Below, one piece after another: positions 29,274 through 37,428 of a stretch of DNA of 64,000 bases (within the stretch, counting starts at the first letter, position 1; every line of letters starts with the position of its first letter). This DNA comes from an uncultured Candidatus Saccharibacteria bacterium (lineage in GTDB: Bacteria; Patescibacteriota; Saccharimonadia; Saccharimonadales; Saccharimonadaceae). Position numbers and translations under genes: made by a program. Below the pieces are notes generated by a model, which was not told the DNA's origin, did not search any database, and saw only the letters and a list, made by a program, of their open reading frames with translations. The stretch covers positions 1 to 64,000 of the forward strand of contig CAQRDK010000002.1 of the NCBI GenBank assembly GCA_948868795.1, in the 5' to 3' direction.

Positions 29274-29978
29274 ATGGGTGGTAAAAAATCTAACCGACTG
29301 CGACGAGTTCTCGGCTCCTTCAAAGCCGTGCGGGTTTGGCAACTCATCCTCATCCTGATTCCGCTCATGTTTCTTACCGCCACTCTCCTCCGCTTTGATC
29401 ACCTCCGCATGATCGAACTTCGCTCCGCCGTCGTCGAAGCTGATAAATCTGGCGACGAAGAGCAGCTCCGAACCTCTCTTGTTAATCTCAGCGATTTCGT
29501 CTTCTCTCACGTCGTTATCAATATCACCGAAGTCAACGGCGCTCCCGTCGTCCTCTTCGGCACCGGCACTTTCTACCTCGAGCAGCAATACCTCCGCGCC
29601 GCCAACGCCGCCATCGCTGAGGCCGAGGCCACCATCGTCGACGATTCGAACCCAAACGGCAACATCTACTCCGCCGTCGCCGCCATCTGCCAGCCCCAAG
29701 CCATTGCTAACGGCTGGGCCTGGTCGAACCCGAACTACCTCGACTGTTGGACTAGCGAGCTCGCAAAATATCCCACCACCGATCACCTCGAAAACACCCT
29801 CCTCGCCGCCGTCCCCTCGACCGAACTCTACCGCGTAAACTACGCCTCCCCTCTCTGGTCGCCCACTCCGACCGGCTTCGCTCTCCTCGCCTGCGCCATT
29901 ATTATCATAATCATTATCATCCGCATCCTCGTCTGGATCATCCTCCGCATCGCTCTCGCCATCCTCGGCCGCTCCTGA
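29274..29978 (+). CDS. Membrane protein with two end helices, unknown
   Basis: The protein has 234 residues. One membrane helix lies near the N-terminus (about 23-42, LILILIPLMFLTATLL) and one very hydrophobic helix with an IIIIIIII run is at the C-terminus (about 203-230). The extracellular middle is helical and has two cysteines (AICQPQ, DCWTSEL). The C-terminus ends at the membrane. TATAAT lies 11 bases before the ATG, so the leader is at most a few bases. I recognise no family; similar proteins are probably restricted to this lineage. Confidence 0.6.
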   Translation: MGGKKSNRLRRVLGSFKAVRVWQLILILIPLMFLTATLLRFDHLRMIELRSAVVEADKSGDEEQLRTSLVNLSDFVFSHVVINITEVNGAPVVLFGTGTFYLEQQYLRAANAAIAEAEATIVDDSNPNGNIYSAVAAICQPQAIANGWAWSNPNYLDCWTSELAKYPTTDHLENTLLAAVPSTELYRVNYASPLWSPTPTGFALLACAIIIIIIIIRILVWIILRIALAILGRS

Positions 29979-30138
29979 CTCGCGCTCGTCAAAATCCGAG
30001 AGTCCACGAACCTACCCCAGAAAACCACAACCTTTTCAGGGGTAAACCATAACTTTTTTCGCATTTCCCCATAAAACCCCTTGACGACCCCAAGTTTTCA
30101 GAATAAGATAGAGATATAATAACTTAAGGAGGGACCTC

Positions 30139-30345
30139 ATGGCCTACGAACATACTAACAGTAAAGGCGTCACCTACTACCTGAACAAGAAGGAAGTCAC
30201 TTTGCGCGGCGGTAAGCCACAGACGATTTATTTCTTCACCAAGACCAAAGAAGGTAGCAAGGGCACCCCGTGTGATTTGCCAGAGGATCGCGTCGTGAAC
30301 GAGAACCCACGCAACGGTTTCTTGACCTTGAAGAAAAAAGCATAA
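30139..30345 (+). CDS. Small basic cytoplasmic protein, unknown
   Basis: The protein has 68 residues without a signal peptide or membrane helix. The sequence is a compact beta-rich pattern (GVTYYLNKKEVTLRGGKPQ, IYFFTKTK, CDLPEDRVVNENPRNGFLTL) with a single cysteine. The ribosome-binding site AAGGAGGGA is strong, a TTGACG/TATAAT promoter lies about 30 bases upstream, and a terminator follows. This suggests an abundant, independently expressed protein. A nucleic-acid-binding role would fit the charge (pI basic) but is not shown. Confidence 0.65.
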   Translation: MAYEHTNSKGVTYYLNKKEVTLRGGKPQTIYFFTKTKEGSKGTPCDLPEDRVVNENPRNGFLTLKKKA

Positions 30346-30383
30346 TCTCACGCACGCTGATTTTATATATTTAGGTACGAAAT

Positions 30384-30418
30384 CTCCCAGAGCCCCGAAA
30401 GCCCTGGGCGATTTTCTT
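30384..30418 (+). terminator. Terminator after the small protein gene
   Basis: CCCAG-AGC and GCC-CTGGG form a hairpin followed by CGATTTTCTTTC. Confidence 0.65.
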
Positions 30419-30471
30419 TCCATCGTCACAAGCAGCCTCCCTAGCCTGCCGCCTTAACTACTACTAAACTA

Positions 30472-30500
30472 TTGACAAAATGTTTATGGTATGATACAAT
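30472..30500 (+). promoter_or_regulatory. Upstream promoter with short hairpin leader
   Basis: TTGACA (30472) and TACAAT (30495) have a 17-base spacer. The leader contains CCTCTTCGCGAGG followed by ACGGTTTTT, a possible early terminator. A second, leaderless TATAAT lies directly before the ATG at 30582. Confidence 0.65.
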
Positions 30501-30581
30501 GAAAGCATAACCTCTTCGCGAGGACGGTTTTTGACGACATCAGCGCTTCCAATTAGCACAGAAATCTGCTATAATCGACCC

Positions 30582-30890
30582 ATGAGTAATAATAAAGATA
30601 AAGTTGCTGGTCGCAAGAAGGCCTTGAAAGAGTTTTTGATTGGCGCTGCCGTTGCCGCTGTTGGTGGCATCGCTACCGCCGTTTCTTATAACTCTGCCAA
30701 ACCCGGCGGGAGCTACACGGTCTACACCGGTCTCATCGCCCTTGGCATTGTCTACGCGGTCATCGGCCTCTGGGGACTCATCTTCCCGCTCGGCCTCCGC
30801 GGCAACAAAAAGCCTAGCGACAAAGCCGTCGAACCGGCCGTCGTCGACAAAGCCGACGAAGCCGAAGTCGTCAAAGAAACCGAGGAATAG
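30582..30890 (+). CDS. Small two-helix membrane protein, unknown
   Basis: The protein has 102 residues. After a basic N-terminus (DKVAGRKKALKEF) two membrane helices follow (about 19-37 and 47-70), then an acidic tail of E, D, V and A. The start at 30582 is chosen because TATAAT lies six bases upstream; the longer frame from 30531 crosses this promoter. I recognise no family. Confidence 0.6.
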   Translation: MSNNKDKVAGRKKALKEFLIGAAVAAVGGIATAVSYNSAKPGGSYTVYTGLIALGIVYAVIGLWGLIFPLGLRGNKKPSDKAVEPAVVDKADEAEVVKETEE

Positions 30891-30940
30891 TCTTCGCGCT
30901 TCTATAGCGGCCGCGAGCCGAAAGCAACTAGAAAATCCCG

Positions 30941-30970
30941 AAAGAACCCCAGCCCCCGCCGGGGCTCTTT
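30941..30970 (+). terminator. Terminator
   Basis: AAAGAACCCC and GGGGCTCTTT form a hairpin followed by CGTTCC. It marks the end of the GC-rich host-type sequence before the AT-rich island. Confidence 0.7.
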
Positions 30971-31212
30971 CGTTCCTCGGCAACCCTCATCGCAAAAACT
31001 CGTCATCAATCTAGCAAAGTTTATGGGTAAGCGTTAGATAATTTTGTAAAAATATATTTAGATGATGAGAAAGAATAATTTTATGTACGCAATTTTGTTT
31101 GTCTAAATCAGAAAAATATATTTTAATCACTTACTATTCTCTCGCAAAGCAGGTGGCAAAATGACGCTTTTGTGACATATTTTCGCAAAGTAGGCAAATA
31201 CTATATTGAAGC

Positions 31213-31267
31213 TTAGCGCAAAAAGAGCCGCAGTCATCCCCAAAGCAAGCGACTCTTTTTGCGCTAA
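31213..31267. terminator. Strong bidirectional hairpin at the island edge
   Basis: TTAGCGCAAAAAGAG pairs perfectly with CTCTTTTTGCGCTAA (15 bp), extended by CCGC against GCGA. The A and T runs in the arms make it a terminator in both directions. The rest of 30971-31424 is AT-rich and shows no gene on either strand. Confidence 0.75.
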
Positions 31268-31424
31268 ATAGTTGACTTCAAAAATTATTTCACTTCACGC
31301 CGGTTCTTTAAAGTGTCTTCCATCATTGATTTCTCGCTCTTACTAACCGATAGCCCATATTCAGTTTGATTTTGTTTTGTTCTACAATATACCGACAGGC
31401 ATAGTCGGGATTATTCGGTACTAA

Positions 31425-32063
31425 CTACTCGCTAGCATCTTTGTCGCCATTGCCACGGTTTGCACTGGCTAATACTGACGGGAACACGCCTCCGTCATTA
31501 ACATATTCTGCCCACTTTCCGCACCTCAAGGATAACCGCCACTTCACCGAGCATCTCACGTAGTCGATATCGATTCCGCCACCGCTTATAGAGCTATTAT
31601 AATTAATGATTTCGCCAGCATATAAATCCAACAGAGCACCGCCGTTAATATAGCAAACCTCACTATTGCCCTTAAAAATAGTCAGGTTCGTAAATAAAAT
31701 GCCGTAACGTGTTTGGTAGCTACTCTTGTCGGCATCACTCCAGCCACTCGGGACTAACATTAAAATTATAATCTGAAATATTCTCGTCGTCATTACAAAC
31801 AGCTAGAATCATCAACTGCCAGTGAGTTTTGTTTTAGCGATAGTATGTAATCCGATAATCATGCTCTGGTAACTCGGCTTCCGCTACGATACCATTATCA
31901 TTAGCTTCCGATTCAGTTACAGTTACCCTAGATATATCCGCCACCTGCCCCCAACTATAGCTAAAATGATAGCACCTGCAACTAATGGAATTTTGACTGA
32001 TGATTCTCTATCCGATGACCTACTTGACCTGCTGCTTAATTTCTGTTTCGCGGAGTTCGCCAT
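31425..32063 (-). pseudogene. Decayed membrane or surface protein gene
   Basis: A good start lies at 32063 (GAGG nine bases before the ATG): a basic Ser-rich stretch, then a membrane helix SVKIPLVAGAIILAIVGG. The frame then breaks at a GGGGG run and would continue as VADISRVTVTESEANDNGIV in the next frame. That frame meets a TAA after ITYYR, resumes with NKTHWQLMILAVCNDDENI, and stops. A third open piece (31793-31425) has a glycine-rich SGGGI and NGGAL pattern like beta-helix surface proteins. Further down, GYRLVRAR resembles the end of FISUMP or formylglycine-type domains. Read together this is one gene broken by several frameshifts and a stop. Family assignment is tentative. Confidence 0.5.
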
Positions 32064-32074
32064 CTAAAATTTCC

Positions 32075-33817
32075 TCACTGGTTAATATATTTGTCATAAG
32101 TATAGATATTCTGAGCGCCGGCAAGCTGAGTTAGAAAGTCACGGAAGTCCACGTCGATTGGAACTGTCACGAAGAAGAATAATCTCTTTTTAGGCCTCGA
32201 ACAGCACACGTAAAATAGATTGCGGTTGCGTATATAAGATTGTTCTTGATCTTTTGAATACCCTTTTTTAATCATAGGGGCATATTTCTCGAATTGGTAC
32301 TGATTCCAGCCTTTACTGATTACAAAAATGACATTATCGTATTCCTCACCTTTCACTCCATGTTCGGTAGAAAACTCAGTTTCGGGGTGTAAAAAGTTTA
32401 TTGCCGCTCGGAATTGCGAATAGTTTAAATTAAGAAAAGATTGGATAGTAGTATCTCCATAAACGGCATCTGGGTTATTGTAGTACAAATCATAATAATC
32501 AAGGACTTGCTGAGAAATAGGTATTAACCCCGACTTCACCGATATGTCAAGAACGTCAATTGCTCTTTTGCTTCTGGCCTCTCCCAGGCTTCTTTTTAAA
32601 ATATTCCATTTTGCCTTTTCAGTTTTGCTTACGATTGGATATCTCTTCAATTTTAGCGCATCAAACAGAAGTTGCATATTATTGGCGGATAGGGCGCCAT
32701 AAATTGGCTCGATAATATCCATAAAGAAAAGCAAAAAAACATCATCCGCATCCCTCAAATGATCTTTAAGGATTTCGAATAAACCGTCATATTCCTGTTG
32801 CGCCGCTAGAACCCTATGAGTTATCATCAACGTCTTAATATCTTCGTTATTGGCAATTTGTTTAGACTTAATGTAGTTAGTTAAATTCGAAAGCCTATCT
32901 TTTATTTCTTCTGCGGGCAAATCACCTTTAAAATTGCGATCCGTACGCCGCTCGCCAGTATAGTCATCGCACGTTATAACAGAGACATCTCCTATGAAAT
33001 CATCAATGGCTGAGATTTGAGGAAGCTCTGGTCGGAGGAAATTAAGCATTTCTACGATTCTGGGCGCAGATCTAAAATTTGAACTCTTTTTTATTTCAAT
33101 AATTTTCTCGTGTTCAATTAGTCCGCACGCGTTTTGCGATTGATAAATTGTCTGCCACGCATCGCCAAAAAAGCCAAATTGAGGACCGACACTCTCCGCA
33201 ATATAATATTCTATAAACTTATCGATAATTTGCTTAAACGAGTCTTGATATTCATCAATCAAAATTACAGGGAAACGGTTGGCAAAAATTCGACGAAACT
33301 TTCCGTTATCTAGGAGTCTAGCAAAAAGCGTTATTACATCATTGTGATGTAGATATAATATGCCTTTCTCTATGTACCGATAGCCAAGTGTATACTGGAC
33401 AGTTTTTGCGGTTGAGATATCACCTTCTCTGGGATGTAATTCTTCATCCTCCGTTACCATTCTTATTATGGGTCCCTGAAATTGCTTAATTGCATTCCAT
33501 GCAAAGGAATGAATAGTAGATGGGAGTACGGGGGAATTTAAGCTAAGTCGCTCATTTATTACATTTACGGCCGTATTTGTATATGTAACACAAATAACAC
33601 TCTGTTTCTTCTTCCGGTATTCACTCTGCCTATTTGCATCAATCCATGATATAGTCCTATTAAGCGAATAAGTTTTTCCCGATCCGGCGCCAGCTTCAAC
33701 CCGAAAGCTTTTCCCGCTTTTGAGGGCATCAATTATTTCGGCATCTATTTTATCTGCCTCCTCTTTAGCAATTTCGTAGTTTGTTCTCTCATTAACTGTG
33801 TTCATGGAATTTTTCAC
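32075..33817 (-). CDS. gajB: UvrD/PcrA-like superfamily 1 helicase, Gabija GajB-like
   Basis: The protein has 580 residues. The Walker A motif is VEAGAGSGKT (about 41-50), motif Ia is CVTYTNTAVNVI, Walker B is ILIDEYQDS, motif III is GFFGDAWQTIYQ, and the late motifs include TEHGVKGEEYDNVIFV. It is shorter than true UvrD/PcrA (about 720) and somewhat longer than the described GajB (about 490). It lies two bases after the end of an OLD-family nuclease, the arrangement that defines Gabija. In that anti-phage system GajB is thought to sense DNA ends and work with the GajA nuclease. Codon use is AT-rich and unlike housekeeping genes of the window. Confidence 0.75.
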   Translation of the reverse strand: MKNSMNTVNERTNYEIAKEEADKIDAEIIDALKSGKSFRVEAGAGSGKTYSLNRTISWIDANRQSEYRKKKQSVICVTYTNTAVNVINERLSLNSPVLPSTIHSFAWNAIKQFQGPIIRMVTEDEELHPREGDISTAKTVQYTLGYRYIEKGILYLHHNDVITLFARLLDNGKFRRIFANRFPVILIDEYQDSFKQIIDKFIEYYIAESVGPQFGFFGDAWQTIYQSQNACGLIEHEKIIEIKKSSNFRSAPRIVEMLNFLRPELPQISAIDDFIGDVSVITCDDYTGERRTDRNFKGDLPAEEIKDRLSNLTNYIKSKQIANNEDIKTLMITHRVLAAQQEYDGLFEILKDHLRDADDVFLLFFMDIIEPIYGALSANNMQLLFDALKLKRYPIVSKTEKAKWNILKRSLGEARSKRAIDVLDISVKSGLIPISQQVLDYYDLYYNNPDAVYGDTTIQSFLNLNYSQFRAAINFLHPETEFSTEHGVKGEEYDNVIFVISKGWNQYQFEKYAPMIKKGYSKDQEQSYIRNRNLFYVCCSRPKKRLFFFVTVPIDVDFRDFLTQLAGAQNIYTYDKYINQ

Positions 33818-33819
33818 TC

Positions 33820-34207
33820 CTATATAAGAACCTGTTGATTATTGAGCCAAGTCAAGCCGTCTTTAATATACTTAGGGACGGCATAGTTGGGGCATTTATA
33901 TATCAGTTCTAATGCAAAATCAGTTTTACAAGCACCCGCAAAAGCCAGGTCGTTTTCGGAGCATTGCTCTGCAATTTCAAAATATTCTCTATTGACATTT
34001 TTGATTGCCTCCTCTAATGATCTCCCACACACCCCCAATTCATCAACTTGAAATTCAAGATGGCAATTCTCTATTGTTTTTTCGTTTCCGGTTAGCGCTC
34101 TTATGTCAGTTAATGTTACACTTTCCGCATCTGGAATTTCCTTCACCCTTCTCGTCCACCATATTAAAGTTGCATTAGACGTATGATCGCCTTCGGATAC
34201 TAACGCC
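33820..34207 (-). pseudogene. C-terminal part of the OLD-family nuclease, out of frame
   Basis: The frame contains ALVSEGDHTSNATLIWW, which directly continues the TOPRIM region of the upstream ORF, and CGRSLEEAIKNVNREYF, a typical late block of OLD nucleases (GRSxEEAxxxAN). It is joined to the ORF at 34175-35782 if one A is removed from the AAAAAAA run at 34214-34208 (minus strand). The ATG-like start at 34146 (a GTG) is internal. It is therefore the rest of gajA and not a separate gene. Confidence 0.7.
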
Positions 34208-35782
34208 TTTTTTTCCTTCCTTAATTGGGTCTATATCCGTTAAAATCAAGCACGGGATACCAAGAAATTTTATAAAGGGGATAAATTTATGCGCATAGGC
34301 TCCACCTACTTCAATCAAAGCATAATATTGTGCAGGTAGCTTGTACTCCTGTGAATCGAATATCTTCTCTTTTTCACACTTTTCAATCATGTCTGGTATC
34401 AAAAGCCTTTCAGATGCGCCCTCTATTAAAATTGCTTTGTCTGCAAAGAACAGATCGCAGCGGCTTAGAGTTAGATATTTCTTAATAAAATCAGTATTTG
34501 CATTTTCTTGGCTGGCAAAATCTTTGAGATTTTTGTAAATGACGCCAGCCTTAGTCTTTTGCGCGTATCGAATTTGCGCGAAATCGATTGAGTTTGCAAT
34601 ATGCGCAGAATGCGTTGTCATAATTGTTTGAATTTGAATTGAAGATATCTTCTTGGCAAATTCATAGAGATACTCAGCGAAAGCGCGCTGCATTTGAGGA
34701 TGCATATGTGATTCAGGTTCCTCAAGAAATAGTAGCGGAATGCACGCCACGCTATTCTCGCCGATTCTCCTAGAGAATTCGGCAAGCAAAAACGCTATCT
34801 TGATTAGGTTCTTATAACCCAGGCCATTATATGAGCTCGGTAATTTTTCGCCGGCAACGGACGATACATAATTAAGCTCGGTTTGATTTTTTATTTGATC
34901 GTCAATTTGTAGATTTGTACTTACGCCCAGCTGAAGCTCCTCTGTATTAGGATAACCAAAACCAATAGCGTCATTCACCAAAGAACTGAGAATCTTGTCG
35001 CTTCGCTCTTGAACCGCTAGGTTGGCTTCATTAACCGTACTGCGTAGTGCCTGGACGTCTTTGGCTACCTTTGGGTCAAGAGTATTTATATCAACATCAA
35101 AGTATTTAGTGATTAAACCATTAAGAGAACTTTTGTTTTGAACTCCATCTTCGCCTAAAATGCGTTCTGCTGGTACGAGTTCAAAAGGGAAAAGGCTTTT
35201 TAGCTCCCCTATATTTTTGATTTGTACGTCTTCGTCGTTCTTGGGATTAACGGCATATATCACAAGTCCAAAAATTTTTGAAAAGTTTGTTGCGCACTCA
35301 CGTTTTATGCGATCTCTCTGCGGACAAAATTCGCCGTCCGTAAAACAGTATGGGTTCAATAGCTCACGAAGCCTATTTTCGTCCATATTGATTTTATAGA
35401 TAGCTCGAATAAGTACGGATGATATATCTATGTCGACGTCAATAATAAAGGGAGACAGCGCGCCTAAGTTATTTTCTGGATTGTCAAGGGAGTAGTCAAC
35501 AATAAAATCAATAGACGTAAGTGGTATTTCCGAACAGAAATCCTCGTAACTTTTCTTGTTCCCTAAAAACTCGCATAGACAAGAGTAAAAGACCTCTCTT
35601 TTATCCAAAGGATAATCGTCATAGTTAAGAGGCTGATCCTCTATCACTCTTTTAATGAGGCTAATGCAGGACGTCTTTGCCGTATTATTACGCCCAACAA
35701 TTAATGTCAAATTGTTATCAATGGCAATTTCTGCATTAGCAATCAGTCGGTAATTCTTTATTTTGACCCTTGAAAGATGCAT
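34175..35782 (-). CDS. gajA: OLD-family ATP-dependent endonuclease, Gabija GajA-like, frameshifted
   Basis: The ORF has 535 residues. The ATPase half starts MHLSRVKIKNYRLIANAEI. The P-loop reads VGRNNTAKTS, with Ala where Gly normally precedes the Lys. The signature and Walker B region is FLEEPESHMHPQMQ and the switch histidine is in MTTHSAHIANS. The TOPRIM half has ILIEGASERLLIPDMI (catalytic Glu) and CLILTDIDP (DxD). The frame then ends early at RRRSYV just after an A7 run. With the fragment at 33820-34207 the full protein would have about 650 residues. GajA cuts DNA when nucleotide levels fall during phage infection. The gene may be off, or expressed through slippage on the A-run. Confidence 0.72.
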   Translation of the reverse strand: MHLSRVKIKNYRLIANAEIAIDNNLTLIVGRNNTAKTSCISLIKRVIEDQPLNYDDYPLDKREVFYSCLCEFLGNKKSYEDFCSEIPLTSIDFIVDYSLDNPENNLGALSPFIIDVDIDISSVLIRAIYKINMDENRLRELLNPYCFTDGEFCPQRDRIKRECATNFSKIFGLVIYAVNPKNDEDVQIKNIGELKSLFPFELVPAERILGEDGVQNKSSLNGLITKYFDVDINTLDPKVAKDVQALRSTVNEANLAVQERSDKILSSLVNDAIGFGYPNTEELQLGVSTNLQIDDQIKNQTELNYVSSVAGEKLPSSYNGLGYKNLIKIAFLLAEFSRRIGENSVACIPLLFLEEPESHMHPQMQRAFAEYLYEFAKKISSIQIQTIMTTHSAHIANSIDFAQIRYAQKTKAGVIYKNLKDFASQENANTDFIKKYLTLSRCDLFFADKAILIEGASERLLIPDMIEKCEKEKIFDSQEYKLPAQYYALIEVGGAYAHKFIPFIKFLGIPCLILTDIDPIKEGKKGVSIRRRSYV

Positions 35783-35797
35783 GGTTATTCTCCCGTT

Positions 35798-36559
35798 TTA
35801 TTGCTTCTTAAATATGAATAAGTACTCATGCGCTAAAAGCAGAAAATTATACTTAATGCTATTCGTTTTCCAATAACCAGTCGCACGACAATTATGTTGT
35901 TCTTTCAGAATTATTTCCTTCAAAGTGAAGCCAGCATCAAGAAATACTTGCATCGTTTCAAAACCTAACGGTTGTACACAGCCCTTATTTCGCATATCGC
36001 CGATTAAGATGGCGCAAAATCTTCCTGGTTTTAGTACGCGATAGCACTCACGGGCAGCTTTTTGCAGCTCTATCAAAAAATCCTTCTTTTTGAGAGCTGA
36101 AAGATCTTCTGGAATATCTTGACCTTCACTGTAATGAATAATATCGGCATAAGGCGGATGTGTACAGATAAAATCAATTTTCTCGTCTGGGATAAAATCT
36201 AGTTTTCGGGCATCACCTTTCTTTAGTCTTACTTTACCATTTGCGCCGTCGTGTTGAAAGTCTAGCTTTTCCTTGCATCGAGCAAGGGCTTTATCATTAA
36301 TATCCACGCCAATAATGTTACGATTCAATAATTTTGCTTCTACTAAAGTCGTACCGCCACCCGCGAATTGATCTAATACCAAATCATTTTCATTTGAATA
36401 TCTAAGCAACAAGTTTCTCGGAATGTAAGGAGACCAGTTTCCGCGCCACTTAGCATCATGGGTTGCCCAATCGCCCCTTTTGGGAAAACTCCAGACGGAA
36501 GTCATTTCTAGCTCGAAATCTTCTGGCTCCCATTTTGTAATCTTTTTACTACTCGGCAT
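35798..36559 (-). CDS. DNA methyltransferase (N4/N6 class), second methylase of the DpnII-like set
   Basis: The protein has 253 residues. The AdoMet motif DQFAGGGTTLVEAKLLNRN and the catalytic-type motif THPPYADIIHYSE (HPPY in place of DPPY or SPPY) place it in the N6/N4 methylase family, with the catalytic motif after the AdoMet region differently ordered from the Dam protein at 37429. In classic DpnII systems a second methylase (DpnA) modifies single-stranded GATC and protects incoming DNA; this gene occupies the same role position but the equivalence is inferred. It overlaps the endonuclease gene by one base (ATG/TGA junction), so they are cotranslated. Confidence 0.75.
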   Translation of the reverse strand: MPSSKKITKWEPEDFELEMTSVWSFPKRGDWATHDAKWRGNWSPYIPRNLLLRYSNENDLVLDQFAGGGTTLVEAKLLNRNIIGVDINDKALARCKEKLDFQHDGANGKVRLKKGDARKLDFIPDEKIDFICTHPPYADIIHYSEGQDIPEDLSALKKKDFLIELQKAARECYRVLKPGRFCAILIGDMRNKGCVQPLGFETMQVFLDAGFTLKEIILKEQHNCRATGYWKTNSIKYNFLLLAHEYLFIFKKQ

Positions 36560-37419
36560 TATATGAACTTCTCCGCGATAATACCGTTCTCCAAATCCTG
36601 AATATTGTAGACCATCTCCATAACGTCAAAGGTTTCTTCAAGATTGTGACGAGCATTAGTCCAACCTTTTCCGTCAGTAAACCAGGCAAAAGTAAACCCA
36701 TTAATTTCGTTCGCTTCGGTCGCTAAAGTCTTATAACTACGAGCCGTCTCATTGAGTTTAGAGCCGCTACTCGCATAGAAATTTGTTTCGATACCATAAA
36801 TCATGTTATCCGTTTTAACGACATAATCAAAGCGTTTTTCAGCCTTTCCTTGATTAGAAATAGCAGACAGGTCAATATTCCACTTCTGCTCAATTTCATG
36901 AATGTACATTTCCTTAAAATAATTTTGTCCTTTTATGAAGCCGGATTTTTGAATGTACTTCTCAACTAGATTTTCCATAAGGTGCCCGCCACGATTCTTA
37001 CGACCGTTAGAGTCCAATCCGACTTCTACGCCGGTTGCGTAGTCTACGAGGTTATTAACAAGGTGTTTTGACATTAGATGAAATAAACCGGTTTTCCGCA
37101 TAAATGTTTTATACTGCTCAACTGATAGATTAGGTTGTTTAAGGTTGTAAGTAAATTCTCCATCCTCATCGATTGCATAGATTTCCGTCGAGCGAACTGC
37201 CAATAAAAGCGGAACACAGTTAAGTACTTCGGGGTACTTTGCGATCAGCTTGTCGAATTCTTCTTCTATATTTTCCGAACCGATAAGTGAGTTTAAAATA
37301 TTAAGTTGAACTTTAATACCATCGATATTCCTGTAAACTTTTTCAAAATCTACGTAATAACCGTAATCCGCAATGCTCTCCCTAAATTCACTAAGCCATT
37401 TACTAAAATCTCTTTTCAT
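36559..37419 (-). CDS. Type II restriction endonuclease, DpnII-like
   Basis: The protein has 286 residues, close to R.DpnII (about 288). Features are FSKWLSEFRESIADYGYYVDFEKVY at the start, RSTEIYAID, RKTGLFHLM, the NRGGHLMENLVE helix and the catalytic-looking RFDYVVKTDNMIYGIETNFYASSGSK (PD-(D/E)xK-type ExN/K). The family cuts before unmethylated GATC. It sits between two methylase genes as in the dpnM-dpnA-dpnB locus. Specificity for GATC is inferred from family and neighbours. Confidence 0.83.
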   Translation of the reverse strand: MKRDFSKWLSEFRESIADYGYYVDFEKVYRNIDGIKVQLNILNSLIGSENIEEEFDKLIAKYPEVLNCVPLLLAVRSTEIYAIDEDGEFTYNLKQPNLSVEQYKTFMRKTGLFHLMSKHLVNNLVDYATGVEVGLDSNGRKNRGGHLMENLVEKYIQKSGFIKGQNYFKEMYIHEIEQKWNIDLSAISNQGKAEKRFDYVVKTDNMIYGIETNFYASSGSKLNETARSYKTLATEANEINGFTFAWFTDGKGWTNARHNLEETFDVMEMVYNIQDLENGIIAEKFI

Positions 37420-37428
37420 ATTACTCCT

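Noticed and set aside
34175..34225. Programmed -1 ribosomal frameshift on A AAA AAG in gajA
   Set aside because: The frame needed is +1 (one base fewer), not -1, so a standard slippery heptamer does not explain it; polymerase slippage or mutation fits better.
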